Origin: Micromonospora noduli
GTDB taxonomy: Bacteria > Actinomycetota > Actinomycetes > Mycobacteriales > Micromonosporaceae
Reading direction: 5' to 3'
Length of the DNA stretch: 64,000 nt
Assembly (NCBI RefSeq): GCF_003264365.1
Contig: NZ_PYAK01000021.1
Location: 38,732 to 102,731 of the forward strand
Positions 16,263 to 23,571 of the stretch are shown here, piece after piece. Numbering within the stretch: position 1 is the first letter of the stretch; each line of letters begins with the position of its first letter. The notes beneath the pieces were generated by a model. The model saw only the letters and a list, made by a program, of their open reading frames with translations. It had not been told where the DNA came from and made no database searches. Made by a program: the position numbers and the translations under genes.

Positions 16263-16324
16263 CGATGTCTGACATCGGTTCAGGCCTTCTCTTTTCTTCA
16301 ACACATAGCTATATGTACATGTGT
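16263..16324. promoter_or_regulatory. Operator-like palindromes in the lipoprotein/M4 protease divergent region
   Basis: CGATGTC-T-GACATCG (16263-16277) is a perfect palindrome around a single base. Further on, ACACAT (16301-16306) and ATGTGT (16319-16324) flank AGCTATATGTAC, giving a 24-bp AT-rich imperfect palindrome 40 bp before the M4 start. The whole stretch is much richer in A/T than its surroundings. Regulator and function are unknown. Confidence 0.4.
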
Positions 16325-16363
16325 GACTACCTCCGTCACATCCTTCTCCTCACAGGAGCGCAC

Positions 16364-18751
16364 GTGAAAAGAGCTCTTGCCGCCGTCAGTGCAGTGCTGC
16401 TCACCAGCGGCCTGCTGACCGGCGTCGTCACCCCGGCGCATGCGGCCCCGCCCACCTCTCCCGCGCCGGACGCCTCCGCCGCGGCCCGAGCGGCAACCGT
16501 CCTACGAGCGAACCCCGGAGCCGTCCAGGGTTCGAGCGCCGAGTCCTACCAGGTGCACAGCACCAAGGTGGACGCCAACGGTGCCGCGCACACCCGCTAC
16601 ACCCGGACCTACCACGGCCTGCGGGTGTACGGCGGTGACTTCGTCATCCACACTGCGCCGAACGGCACGTACGCCGGCAGTTCGGTCGGTTTGGCCGCGC
16701 CGCTGACCCTCGCCACCTCGGCCGGGACCACCGCGGCGGCCGCGAAGAAGGCCGCCAGTGCCCGGTTCGCCGGTAAGGCCGAGGCGGTGGGCACACCGGA
16801 ACTGTTCGTCGACGCAAGCTCCGGCACGGGCCGGCTGGCGTGGGAGACCGTGGTCAGCGGGTGGCAGCCCGACGGGCAGACCCCGTCCCGGCTGCACGTG
16901 ATCACCGACGCCGCCACCGGCGCGACAGTCGGGTCGTACGACGAGATCGAGTCGGTGGTCGGCAGCGGCCAGGGCATCTACACCGGCACGGTCAGCATCG
17001 ACACGACGCTCTCCGGCAGCACGTACCAGATGATCGATCCGTCGCACGGCAACGGCCGTACCTGCGACATGAACAACGGCACGTCGACCTGCACCACCTT
17101 CACCGACGCGGACAACGCGTGGGGCACCGGGGCAAACTCCAACCGGCAGTCCGCCGGCGTGGACGCGCACTTCGGCGCGGCGAAGACGTTCGACTACTTC
17201 AAGAACGTGCACGCCCGCAACGGCATCTTCGGCAACGGCGCCGGCGTGCCGAGCCGGGTGCACTACGGCAACAACTACGTCAACGCCTTCTGGGACGGCG
17301 CCCAGATGACCTACGGTGACGGCTCCAGCAACTCCCGCCCCCTCGTCTCGCTGGACGTGGCTGGGCACGAGATGAGCCACGGTGTCACCGAAGCGCTGGC
17401 CGGCCTGGTCTACTCCGGCGAATCCGGCGGCCTCAACGAGGCCACCAGTGACATCTTCGGCAACATGGTGGAGTTCTACGCCGCCGCGCCGAGCGACCCG
17501 GGCGACTACCAGGTCGGCGAGAAGATCAACATCAACAACAACGGCACGCCGCTGCGCTACATGTACAACCCGTCGCTGGACGGCTCGTCGGACAGCTGCT
17601 GGTCCACCAGCACCAAGAACAAGGACGTGCACTACTCCTCCGGCGTGGCCAACCACTTCTTCTTCAACCTGGCCGAGGGCACCGGCGCCACCTCGTACGG
17701 CACCTCCCCGGTCTGTGGTTCCGCCCCCGCGGTGACCGGCATCGGCCGGGCCAAGGCCGAGAAGATCTGGTTCCGGGCACTGGACGTCTACTTCACCTCC
17801 AACACGGCGTACGTCAGCACCAGCAACCCGGCGAACACCGCCCGCGCCTACAGTCTGCGGGCGGCCACCGACCTGCACGGAAGCTGCTCCACCGAGTACA
17901 AGGCCGTGCAGGCCGCCTGGACCGCGGTGAACGTCGCCGGCAACGACGCGCCTTGCTCGACCGGCAACGACTTCTCCGTGGCGCTCTCGCCGACCGCCGG
18001 CTCGGTGAACCCGGGCAGCTCCGCCGCCACCACAGTGTCGACCGCCACCACCAGTGGCTCGGCGCAGACAGTGACGTTCTCCGCGTCCGGCCTGCCCAGC
18101 GGGGCGAGCGCCGCGTTCAGCCCCGCCTCGGTGACCTCGGGCGGCTCGTCCACCCTCACCATCAGCACCTCGGCGAGCACCCCGGCCGGCACGTACTCGA
18201 TCACCGTCAACGGTGCCGGCGCGGTCACCCGCAGCGCCACCTACCGGCTGACCGTGAACGGCGCCGGTGGCGGTTGCACCGCGCCGGGTCAGAAGCTGGC
18301 CAACCCGGGCTTCGAATCCGGCGCGACCGGCTGGACGGCAAGCTCCGGCGTCATCACCAACTCCAGCAGCCAGGCAGCCCGCACCGGGTCGTACAAGGCA
18401 TGGCTGAACGGGTACGGCAGCACCCGCACCGAGACGCTCACCCAGTCGGTGAGCCTGCCGGCCGGCTGCGCGTCGTACGCCCTCAGCTTCTGGTTGCACA
18501 TCGACTCCGCCGAGACCACCAGCAGCATCGCCTACGACAAGCTCAACGTGCAGGTGCTCAACTCGAGCGGAACCGTTCTGGCCACCCTGGCGACCTACTC
18601 GAACCTGAACAAGGCCACCGGCTACAGCCAGAAGTCCTTCTCCCTGGCCGCGTACGCCGGCCAGACCGTCAGCCTGAAGTTCACCGGCACCGAGGACTCC
18701 TCGCTCCAGACGTCCTTCGTGGTCGACGACACCGCGGTCACCGTCTCCTGA
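16364..18751 (+). CDS. Secreted M4 (thermolysin-family) metallopeptidase with C-terminal accessory domains
   Basis: The 795-residue preproenzyme starts at GTG 16364 (AGGAG upstream) with a signal peptide ending near AHA-AP (~residue 30). An FTP/PepSY-type propeptide precedes the M4 catalytic domain. Zinc ligands are His335 and His339 with catalytic Glu336 in GHEMSHGVTE, and Glu359 in 'GGLNEATSDIFGN', 24 residues from the first His as in thermolysin. The active-site His/Asp region is in 'VHYSSGVANHFFFNLAEG'. After ~residue 540 come an Ig-like beta domain ('FSVALSPTAGSVNPGSSAA') and a jelly-roll-like module ('LANPGFESGATGWTASSG'), probably for substrate adhesion. It is an extracellular neutral protease. 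Confidence 0.95.
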   Translation: MKRALAAVSAVLLTSGLLTGVVTPAHAAPPTSPAPDASAAARAATVLRANPGAVQGSSAESYQVHSTKVDANGAAHTRYTRTYHGLRVYGGDFVIHTAPNGTYAGSSVGLAAPLTLATSAGTTAAAAKKAASARFAGKAEAVGTPELFVDASSGTGRLAWETVVSGWQPDGQTPSRLHVITDAATGATVGSYDEIESVVGSGQGIYTGTVSIDTTLSGSTYQMIDPSHGNGRTCDMNNGTSTCTTFTDADNAWGTGANSNRQSAGVDAHFGAAKTFDYFKNVHARNGIFGNGAGVPSRVHYGNNYVNAFWDGAQMTYGDGSSNSRPLVSLDVAGHEMSHGVTEALAGLVYSGESGGLNEATSDIFGNMVEFYAAAPSDPGDYQVGEKININNNGTPLRYMYNPSLDGSSDSCWSTSTKNKDVHYSSGVANHFFFNLAEGTGATSYGTSPVCGSAPAVTGIGRAKAEKIWFRALDVYFTSNTAYVSTSNPANTARAYSLRAATDLHGSCSTEYKAVQAAWTAVNVAGNDAPCSTGNDFSVALSPTAGSVNPGSSAATTVSTATTSGSAQTVTFSASGLPSGASAAFSPASVTSGGSSTLTISTSASTPAGTYSITVNGAGAVTRSATYRLTVNGAGGGCTAPGQKLANPGFESGATGWTASSGVITNSSSQAARTGSYKAWLNGYGSTRTETLTQSVSLPAGCASYALSFWLHIDSAETTSSIAYDKLNVQVLNSSGTVLATLATYSNLNKATGYSQKSFSLAAYAGQTVSLKFTGTEDSSLQTSFVVDDTAVTVS

Positions 18752-18759
18752 CCTGACCA

Positions 18760-18795
18760 CGAGCCCAGCGACCCGCACAGTGGTCGCTGGGCTCG
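18760..18795 (+). terminator. Terminator of the M4 protease
   Basis: CGAGCCCAGCGACC (18760-18773) and GGTCGCTGGGCTCG (18782-18795) form a perfect 14-bp stem with an 8-nt loop, starting 8 bp after the stop codon. Confidence 0.85.
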
Positions 18796-18809
18796 CCGGT
18801 GCGGTGCCG

Positions 18810-18860
18810 GCAATCTTGGACAGTTTCCGTTCAGCGCTGACGGAAACAGTCCAAGATTGC
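18810..18860. repeat. 51-bp near-perfect palindrome
   Basis: The left arm (18810-18835, GCAATCTTGGAC then AGTTTCCGTTCAGC) mirrors the right arm (18836-18860, GCTGACGGAAACAG then TCCAAGATTGC) with one mismatch and one extra T. There is no loop spacer. It follows the protease terminator, so a second terminator is not needed; its size and shape suit a mobile palindromic repeat or an operator. Confidence 0.75.
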
Positions 18861-18975
18861 TTCGGGCAGTCCGCGTGGTCTGACCAGTCGCCGCGCCGTT
18901 AGTGTCGCCGCACTGGTGCACGGCGTCGGCTCGCCAGATCGGCGTCGTCGAACGGGTGCGCGGGAAGGGGCGGAC

Positions 18976-19743
18976 GTGTCGGACGCGGAGTTGACCGTCG
19001 AGGTGACCGGGCCGGTCGCCACCGTTGTCATCAGCAATCCGGCCCGGCGCAACGCGATGACAGCGGCCATGTGGCGTCAGCTCCCCGAACTGCTCGACCG
19101 GCTGGAGCCCGACCCCGACGTACGGGCGTTGGTGCTCACCGGCGCCGGCGACGCCTTCTGCGCGGGTGCCGACCTCGGTGACCTGGCCGAGCTGCTGGAC
19201 GCCGGTGACGCCAGCATCGCGGTGACCGCCGAGGAGCGGCTGGCCCGGTTCGCCAAGCCGACGATCGCGGCCATCCGGGGCGCCTGCGTCGGCGGTGGGG
19301 CTCAACTTGCGGTCGCCTGCGACCTGCGGATCGCCGCAGACGACTCCCGTTTCGGCGTACCGCCGGCCCGGCTCGGGCTGGTCTATCCGGCACCGACGAC
19401 GCGCCGGCTGGCCCGGCTGGTCGGCCCGTCCGCCGCCAAGCATCTGCTGTTCACCGCCGAACTGATCGACGCCGAGCGCGCCCTGCGGATCGGCCTGGTC
19501 GACGAGGTGCTGCCGGCCGACCGGCTCGCCGCCCGGGTGGACGAACTGACCGCGACGATCGCCCAGCGGTCGCCGCTGAGCATCGCCGCCGCGAAGGAGA
19601 TCATCGAGGAGCGGGCCGAGCCCGCGCGGATCGCCTGGTGGCACCGGAAGGTGACGACGACCGGCGAGGCCCGCGAGGGGGTGGCGGCGATCGCCGAACG
19701 CCGGCAGCCCCGCTTCGCCTGGCGGCCACCGACCGACGCCTGA
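18976..19743 (+). CDS. Enoyl-CoA hydratase/isomerase family protein
   Basis: The 255-residue crotonase-fold protein probably acts on an acyl-CoA thioester. The oxyanion-hole segments are 'GAGDAFCAGADLGDLAEL' and 'IRGACVGGGAQLAVACDLRI'. Glu at the position equivalent to Glu164 of rat enoyl-CoA hydratase appears replaced ('GVPPARLGLVYPAP', with Leu-Val in place of the usual E-V/I-xx-G), so the reaction may be isomerisation or another crotonase chemistry. The GTG start has GGAAGGGG about five bases upstream; an ATG-like start at 18916 would add 20 unconserved residues. It has no obvious operon partner. Confidence 0.85.
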   Translation: MSDAELTVEVTGPVATVVISNPARRNAMTAAMWRQLPELLDRLEPDPDVRALVLTGAGDAFCAGADLGDLAELLDAGDASIAVTAEERLARFAKPTIAAIRGACVGGGAQLAVACDLRIAADDSRFGVPPARLGLVYPAPTTRRLARLVGPSAAKHLLFTAELIDAERALRIGLVDEVLPADRLAARVDELTATIAQRSPLSIAAAKEIIEERAEPARIAWWHRKVTTTGEAREGVAAIAERRQPRFAWRPPTDA

Positions 19744-19835
19744 GCGCCTCGGCTGCTGCGGGTGTCATGACAACGCGGAGCCACCCGAGCCGATGTTGAA
19801 ACCTGCCGGCCCCGAGGCGCCCGACAGCTGATCGC

Positions 19836-19862
19836 GTTTGTCGTACGACCATCGATGGGTAT
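19836..19862 (+). promoter_or_regulatory. Sigma-B/F-type promoter of the first paralogue
   Basis: GTTT (19836-19839), 17 bp, then GGGTAT (19857-19862), 30 bp before ATG 19892. This matches the stress/differentiation sigma factor consensus of actinomycetes (GTTT-N15-17-GGGTAT). The spacer ends in ATCGAT, as it does almost exactly in the second paralogue's promoter. Confidence 0.6.
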
Positions 19863-19891
19863 CCCGGGACCAACCAGGGGCGGGGGCCTTC

Positions 19892-20473
19892 ATGGAGATG
19901 GTGACTTCATCGCAGAGCCGCAATCGTCGGCGACTGATGCTCGTGGTACCGCTGTCGATTCTGGCGGCTGCCATGATCGTCGGCGCGGTCGTGGTTGGTC
20001 GCGACACCGGCATCGTCGGCGGCGACCCGCCGGCCTGGGCGGCCGCTCTCGGCGGCGTCCTGCAACTCGGCGGGCTCGCCCTGACGATCGCAACCCTTGT
20101 CTGGCTGGTGCGCAGCGGCCGGTTCCGTGCCGACCGCGAGTCGTTGCTGCGGCGGCTGCACCCGTCGGACACCCGAAGCCTGCAGCAACAGGTCAGGCGG
20201 GGCGCGCCGCAGGACGATGCGGACTTCGGACTACTCCGAGCCGCCGCGCGGACGATGATCAACCAAAGTTGGTATTCAATGGTGCTTCTCGGCTTCGTGA
20301 TCTCGAGCTTTGGTCAGGTGCTGCTGAAGTTCACACCGCTGTTCACCGGTCTTTTCGCCGTCATGGCGACGTTGGGCGTCGGTGCCGTCGCGTTCTCCTT
20401 CCGTGATGCCAGTCGGGCCAAGGCATTCCTCTGCGCCCACCCGGAACCGGAAGAGCAGGAGTCGCACGACTGA
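19892..20473 (+). CDS. Four-helix membrane protein, first of a tandem paralogue pair
   Basis: The 193-residue protein has four predicted membrane helices: 'LMLVVPLSILAAAMIVGAVV', 'LGGVLQLGGLALTIATLVWL', 'WYSMVLLGFVISSFGQVLLK' and 'LFTGLFAVMATLGVGAVAFS'. A cytoplasmic loop holds 'RSGRFRADRESLLRRLHP' and 'QQVRRGAPQDDADFGLLRAA'. The same landmarks (GDPPxWAxxLGxVL, RxGRxRAxRxSxL, QVRRGxPxxDxDxxxL) are found in the next gene, so the two arose by duplication. I recognise no named family. The start at 19892 is preferred over 19838, which would fall inside the promoter. A sigma-B-type promoter upstream suggests stress-related expression. Confidence 0.7.
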   Translation: MEMVTSSQSRNRRRLMLVVPLSILAAAMIVGAVVVGRDTGIVGGDPPAWAAALGGVLQLGGLALTIATLVWLVRSGRFRADRESLLRRLHPSDTRSLQQQVRRGAPQDDADFGLLRAAARTMINQSWYSMVLLGFVISSFGQVLLKFTPLFTGLFAVMATLGVGAVAFSFRDASRAKAFLCAHPEPEEQESHD

Positions 20474-20525
20474 CGCGTCTCACCGCAGCATTCGGCAGTC
20501 TCGGCCCGACCGGCGGCCGGCGAGC

Positions 20526-20552
20526 GTTTTGGCTGCCATCGTCGATGGGTAG
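20526..20552 (+). promoter_or_regulatory. Sigma-B/F-type promoter of the second paralogue
   Basis: GTTT (20526-20529), 17 bp, then GGGTAG (20547-20552), 33 bp before ATG 20585. The spacer (ending CGTCGAT) and the distance to the start parallel the promoter at 19836-19862, so the promoter was probably duplicated together with the gene. Confidence 0.55.
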
Positions 20553-20584
20553 TTTCCCCGCCACGCGGTGATCGGGGGACCACT

Positions 20585-21172
20585 ATGGACGCGACAGCGA
20601 CGGATCCGGACCGGGCCGGGCGGAAACAACGGCGACTCCGTCTGATTTTCGGGTTCGTGCTGCTGCCCGCCGTGGTCGGCGCGCTCGCGGTCGGTGTCGC
20701 GATGGGTGGCCAGAACACCGGCATTTTCGACGGTGATCCGCCGCGCTGGGCCAGTAATCTCGGACGCGTTCTGCTGATTCTCGGAGTCATCGTCGAGGTG
20801 GCCGCTGTCGTCTGGGTCGTACGCACCGGGCGCTACCGGGCGTCCCGACAGTCCCCGTTGCTGGCCTTGAACTGGTCGCGCCGTCGGCGGCTGGCGCGGC
20901 AGGTTCGACGCGGCACACCCGAGGCCGACGAAGACGCGGCCTTCCTGGTGGAGACCGCCCGACAGTTCGTCGAGCAGCGCTGGTTTGTGGTGCTGGTCGC
21001 GGGGTTGGCGATGACGAGCGTCGGTCAGGCATTCCTGGGGTTCGCGCCGTTCTTCGCGATGATCGGCGGGTTGCTGCTGGTGATCTGGGCGGTGCTGACC
21101 GTGTCGGTCCTGCGAAACGCCCGCCGGGGCGAGGCGTTCCTACGGGACCACCCGGATCTGAGCGGACAGTAG
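20585..21172 (+). CDS. Four-helix membrane protein, second of a tandem paralogue pair
   Basis: This 195-residue protein has four predicted membrane helices ('LIFGFVLLPAVVGALAVGVA', 'LLILGVIVEVAAVVWVVRTG', 'WFVVLVAGLAMTSVGQAFLG', 'MIGGLLLVIWAVLTVSVLRN'). It aligns with the preceding protein over its full length: GQNTGIFDGDPPRWASNLGR against GRDTGIVGGDPPAWAAALGG, then RTGRYRASRQSPLL, then 'RQVRRGTPEADEDAAFL'. The ends match as well (AFLRDHPD against AFLCAHPE). GGGGGAC precedes the ATG. Two related subunits of one membrane complex, or simple dosage, are both possible; the function is unknown. Confidence 0.7.
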   Translation: MDATATDPDRAGRKQRRLRLIFGFVLLPAVVGALAVGVAMGGQNTGIFDGDPPRWASNLGRVLLILGVIVEVAAVVWVVRTGRYRASRQSPLLALNWSRRRRLARQVRRGTPEADEDAAFLVETARQFVEQRWFVVLVAGLAMTSVGQAFLGFAPFFAMIGGLLLVIWAVLTVSVLRNARRGEAFLRDHPDLSGQ

Positions 21173-21250
21173 CCGCAAGCCGACCCCACTCATCGCGGGA
21201 TTTCGATCCCGAGTGCCCGGTTCTCAGGCCGGTACGGCAGGCTGTCCGTT

Positions 21251-22795
21251 GTGCAGCGTGATCAGTTGCTTGCGGGCCGCTACCGGCTCCTGGAGCGCCT
21301 TGGCAGTGGCGGCATGTCGGCGGTGCATCGGGCGTACGACGAGGTGCTCGAACGGGACGTGGCGGTGAAGGTGTTGGTCGCCTCGGACACCAACGCCCGA
21401 CAGCGGATCCGAGGCGAGGCCAAGGCCGCGGCCCGGCTGTCGCATCCCCACGTGACGGGCGTCTACGACTACGGCGAATCGGTGCTGGACGGTGCCCAGG
21501 TCCCGTTCGTGGTGATGGAGTTGCTCGGCGGTCACACACTCGAACACCGGTTGGTGGTCGGGCCGTTGCCGCCGCGCCCCGGTCTGCGGGTGTGCGCCGA
21601 GGTGGCCTCGGCCCTCACCGCCGCGCATGAGCAGGGGTTGGTGCACCGCGACATCAAGCCGGGCAACGTGATGCTCACGCCGACCGGTGCGAAGGTGCTC
21701 GACTTCGGCATCGCGGCAGCCGCCGGCGCGCCGGAGATCGACTTCGAGGGGCGGCTGCTGGGCACGCCGGCGTACCTGGCGCCGGAGCGGTTGCTGGCCG
21801 GCGAGGTGCTGCCGGCCAGCGACGTGTACGCCCTCGGCCTGCTGCTGTACCGGGTGCTCACCGGCCGGTTGCCGTGGCCCGCTGAGACACAGACCGGGAT
21901 GCTCCGCGTGCACACGCTCGTCGAGCCGGACCCGCTGCCCCCGATCGACGGCGTACCGCCCGAGGTGCACCGGCTCTACCGCTGGTGCCTGGCCGGCGAC
22001 CCCGCCGACCGGCCGTCGGCCGCCGACGCGGCCCGCATATTGCTCGCCGCCGCCAGCGGCGCCGCCCTTGAGGCGGCTGCCGCTGCCTCGGCGGCAAACG
22101 TCGCTGAGTCGACCGGCCCCGGGTCGACCGGCGCCACAACCACGGCCGCACCAACCGGGGCCGAGCCGACCGGCACCGGGCAGACAAGGGCTGGGCCGAC
22201 CCGGGATTCGGCGGTGCGGATGAGGCGCGGGCCGTGGCGTCGGCGGCGAGCCATTCTGACGGTCGGCGGAGCCGTGATCGCCGCGGTGGCGCTCGCCGGG
22301 TCGCTCGGGGACTTCAGCAATCGTCGACAGGGACAGATCGAAGCGCCGACCGGCAGTGGCCCGGGCACCACCACGGTGGGGATGCCCCGCACCGAGGAGT
22401 CGACCGACGCTGCCGATGCCGGACCGACCGCGGTGCCGCCGACCAGGAACACCGCGCCCGCTACCCGGATCAGCCCTCCGGCCGCTCCGGGCGGGACACT
22501 GGTCCCGGGCCCGACGAGCCCCACTTCTGACCCAACCCCGACCGCGCCGACTCCCACCGCTGCCGCCGCTGTACCCGTCGACGCTCGTGGCGGGACGGTC
22601 ACTGCTCGCTGCGTGGGAAGGTCGGTCGAGGTGCTCACTGTGGTGCTTGCGCCCGATTTCCGGGTCGAGGGGTACGACCCGGGTCCGGCGAAGCAGATCG
22701 TGGTCGAGTTGACCTCCGCGGAGCACCGCAGCGAGATCCGGGTGCAGTGCCCCAATGGGCAGATGCAGTCGAAGGTCAAGGAACGCGCCGTCTGA
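21251..22795 (+). CDS. Serine/threonine protein kinase (PknB-type, membrane-anchored)
   Basis: The 514-residue receptor-like Hanks kinase has a Gly-rich loop 'LGSGGMSAVHRAYD', ATP-binding Lys40 in VAVKVL, catalytic Asp134 in 'LVHRDIKPGNVML', DFG at 151-153 and 'GTPAYLAPERLL' as the P+1 loop. The kinase domain ends near residue 270. A Thr/Gly/Ala linker, a basic stretch (RRGPWRRRR) and one membrane helix (~330-348, 'ILTVGGAVIAAVALAGS') follow. The extracellular part is a Thr/Pro-rich stalk with a small C-terminal domain holding two Cys ('TARCVGRSVEVLTVVL', 'EIRVQCPNG'). The start is GTG. Its substrate and ligand are unknown. A bidirectional terminator separates it from the HNH gene. Confidence 0.93.
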   Translation: MQRDQLLAGRYRLLERLGSGGMSAVHRAYDEVLERDVAVKVLVASDTNARQRIRGEAKAAARLSHPHVTGVYDYGESVLDGAQVPFVVMELLGGHTLEHRLVVGPLPPRPGLRVCAEVASALTAAHEQGLVHRDIKPGNVMLTPTGAKVLDFGIAAAAGAPEIDFEGRLLGTPAYLAPERLLAGEVLPASDVYALGLLLYRVLTGRLPWPAETQTGMLRVHTLVEPDPLPPIDGVPPEVHRLYRWCLAGDPADRPSAADAARILLAAASGAALEAAAAASAANVAESTGPGSTGATTTAAPTGAEPTGTGQTRAGPTRDSAVRMRRGPWRRRRAILTVGGAVIAAVALAGSLGDFSNRRQGQIEAPTGSGPGTTTVGMPRTEESTDAADAGPTAVPPTRNTAPATRISPPAAPGGTLVPGPTSPTSDPTPTAPTPTAAAAVPVDARGGTVTARCVGRSVEVLTVVLAPDFRVEGYDPGPAKQIVVELTSAEHRSEIRVQCPNGQMQSKVKERAV

Positions 22796-22800
22796 TCGGG

Positions 22801-22859
22801 GGCCGGCGGGTGCCGCGCCCGGGACGTACCCGGGACGCGGCCCCCCGTTCCCGCCGGCC
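22801..22859. terminator. Bidirectional terminator between the kinase and HNH genes
   Basis: GGCCGGCGGG (22801-22810) pairs with CCCGCCGGCC (22850-22859). The 39-nt interior folds again through CCCGGG-ACGTA-CCCGGG. It fills the 70-bp gap between two convergent stop codons. Confidence 0.65.
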
Positions 22860-22865
22860 GGTCCG

Positions 22866-23309
22866 TCACCGCCCGGCCAGCGCCGCCCAGCCCGGGTTCA
22901 CGGGCTCCCGACGCAGCGGCATGCCCGCCTCCGCTGGCGTCCGGTCCCCCTTGCGCTGGTTGCAGGCGTAGCAGGCGGCGGTGGTGTTCCGCCAGGTGTT
23001 CCGGCCGCCGCGCGAGCGGGGCAGGACGTGGTCAATGGTGGAGGCCGGGCCGCCGCAGTACGCGCAGCACCGGTCGTCGCGGCGCAGCACACCGGCGCGC
23101 GACCAGGCCGGCCCGGAGTTGAACCTCCACCGGGTGACCACGAAGCGGACCAGCCGCACCACCCGGGGCAGCGGGAAGACCCCGATCACCCGGTCCGGCT
23201 CGGCCTCGTGGATCTCGGCCACCCGGCGGCAGAGCATGCGGACAGCGTGTTGAACGGTGACCCGGTGCAGCGGGCCGAGGTCGGCGTTGATGACGAGGAC
23301 GGCGTCCAC
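22866..23309 (-). CDS. HNH endonuclease
   Basis: The 147-residue protein carries a complete HNH nuclease motif: two CxxC zinc knuckles ('CCAYCGG' and 'CYACNQRKG'), the catalytic His pair region 'STIDHVLPRSRGGRNTWRNT', and the final Asn/His region. Residues 1-60 ('VLVINADLGPLHRVTVQHAV') form the conserved N-terminal extension found in widespread actinobacterial stand-alone HNH proteins. The start is GTG 23309, with GGAGGGAG about eight bases upstream. No methyltransferase or phage gene is nearby. The cellular role of this orthologue group is not settled; it may work in DNA repair or processing. Confidence 0.9.
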   Translation of the reverse strand: MDAVLVINADLGPLHRVTVQHAVRMLCRRVAEIHEAEPDRVIGVFPLPRVVRLVRFVVTRWRFNSGPAWSRAGVLRRDDRCCAYCGGPASTIDHVLPRSRGGRNTWRNTTAACYACNQRKGDRTPAEAGMPLRREPVNPGWAALAGR

Positions 23310-23395
23310 CGGGATCTCCCTCCGTGCTGATGACGAACATGGCGACGACTTGCAAGGCGACGACGAACAGGGCGATGAGGGACGGACAGCAAGAA

Positions 23396-23426
23396 GCCGC
23401 CCGGTCCGGCTGTCGGACGGGGCGGC
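23396..23426 (-). terminator. Terminator with T-rich tail
   Basis: GCCGCCCGGTCCG (23396-23408) pairs with CGGACGGGGCGGC (23414-23426) at 12 of 13 positions around a 5-nt loop. On the minus strand the stem is followed by TTCTTGCTGT, so it terminates transcripts that come from the 23.5-24.8 kb genes. Confidence 0.75.
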
Positions 23427-23446
23427 TCAGCGCGTACGGATACGCG

Positions 23447-23536
23447 TCAGTCGGGCCGGCCCGCCCAGGGACCTTCCGCTCGGTAACCGTCACCGGGCAG
23501 CGTCGACAGCACGGTGCTGACGTGCCATGTCGTCAT
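23447..23536 (-). CDS. Candidate 29-residue small protein
   Basis: An ATG at 23536 preceded by GGGAGCAG (three-base gap before ATG) opens a frame MTTWHVSTVLSTLPGDGYRA followed by EGPWAGRPD and a TGA at 23447. A terminator hairpin with a T-rich tail begins 20 bp after the stop. It lies 35 bp downstream of the membrane-protein gene at 23572 on the same strand. The match of ribosome-binding site, short frame and terminator suggests a real small gene or leader peptide, but codon evidence over 29 codons is weak. Confidence 0.4.
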   Translation of the reverse strand: MTTWHVSTVLSTLPGDGYRAEGPWAGRPD

Positions 23537-23571
23537 GAGCTGCTCCCGCGGTGGTGGTTGACCTTGCGCGC

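Noticed and set aside
16502..18778. 758-codon minus-strand open frame opposite the M4 protease
   Set aside because: The protease has a complete active site, signal peptide and codon pattern; the antisense frame is compositional.
23032..23493. 153-codon minus-strand frame with a hydrophobic stretch upstream of the HNH gene
   Set aside because: It runs through the terminator hairpin and then antisense-frame through the HNH gene; the hydrophobic run is probably chance.
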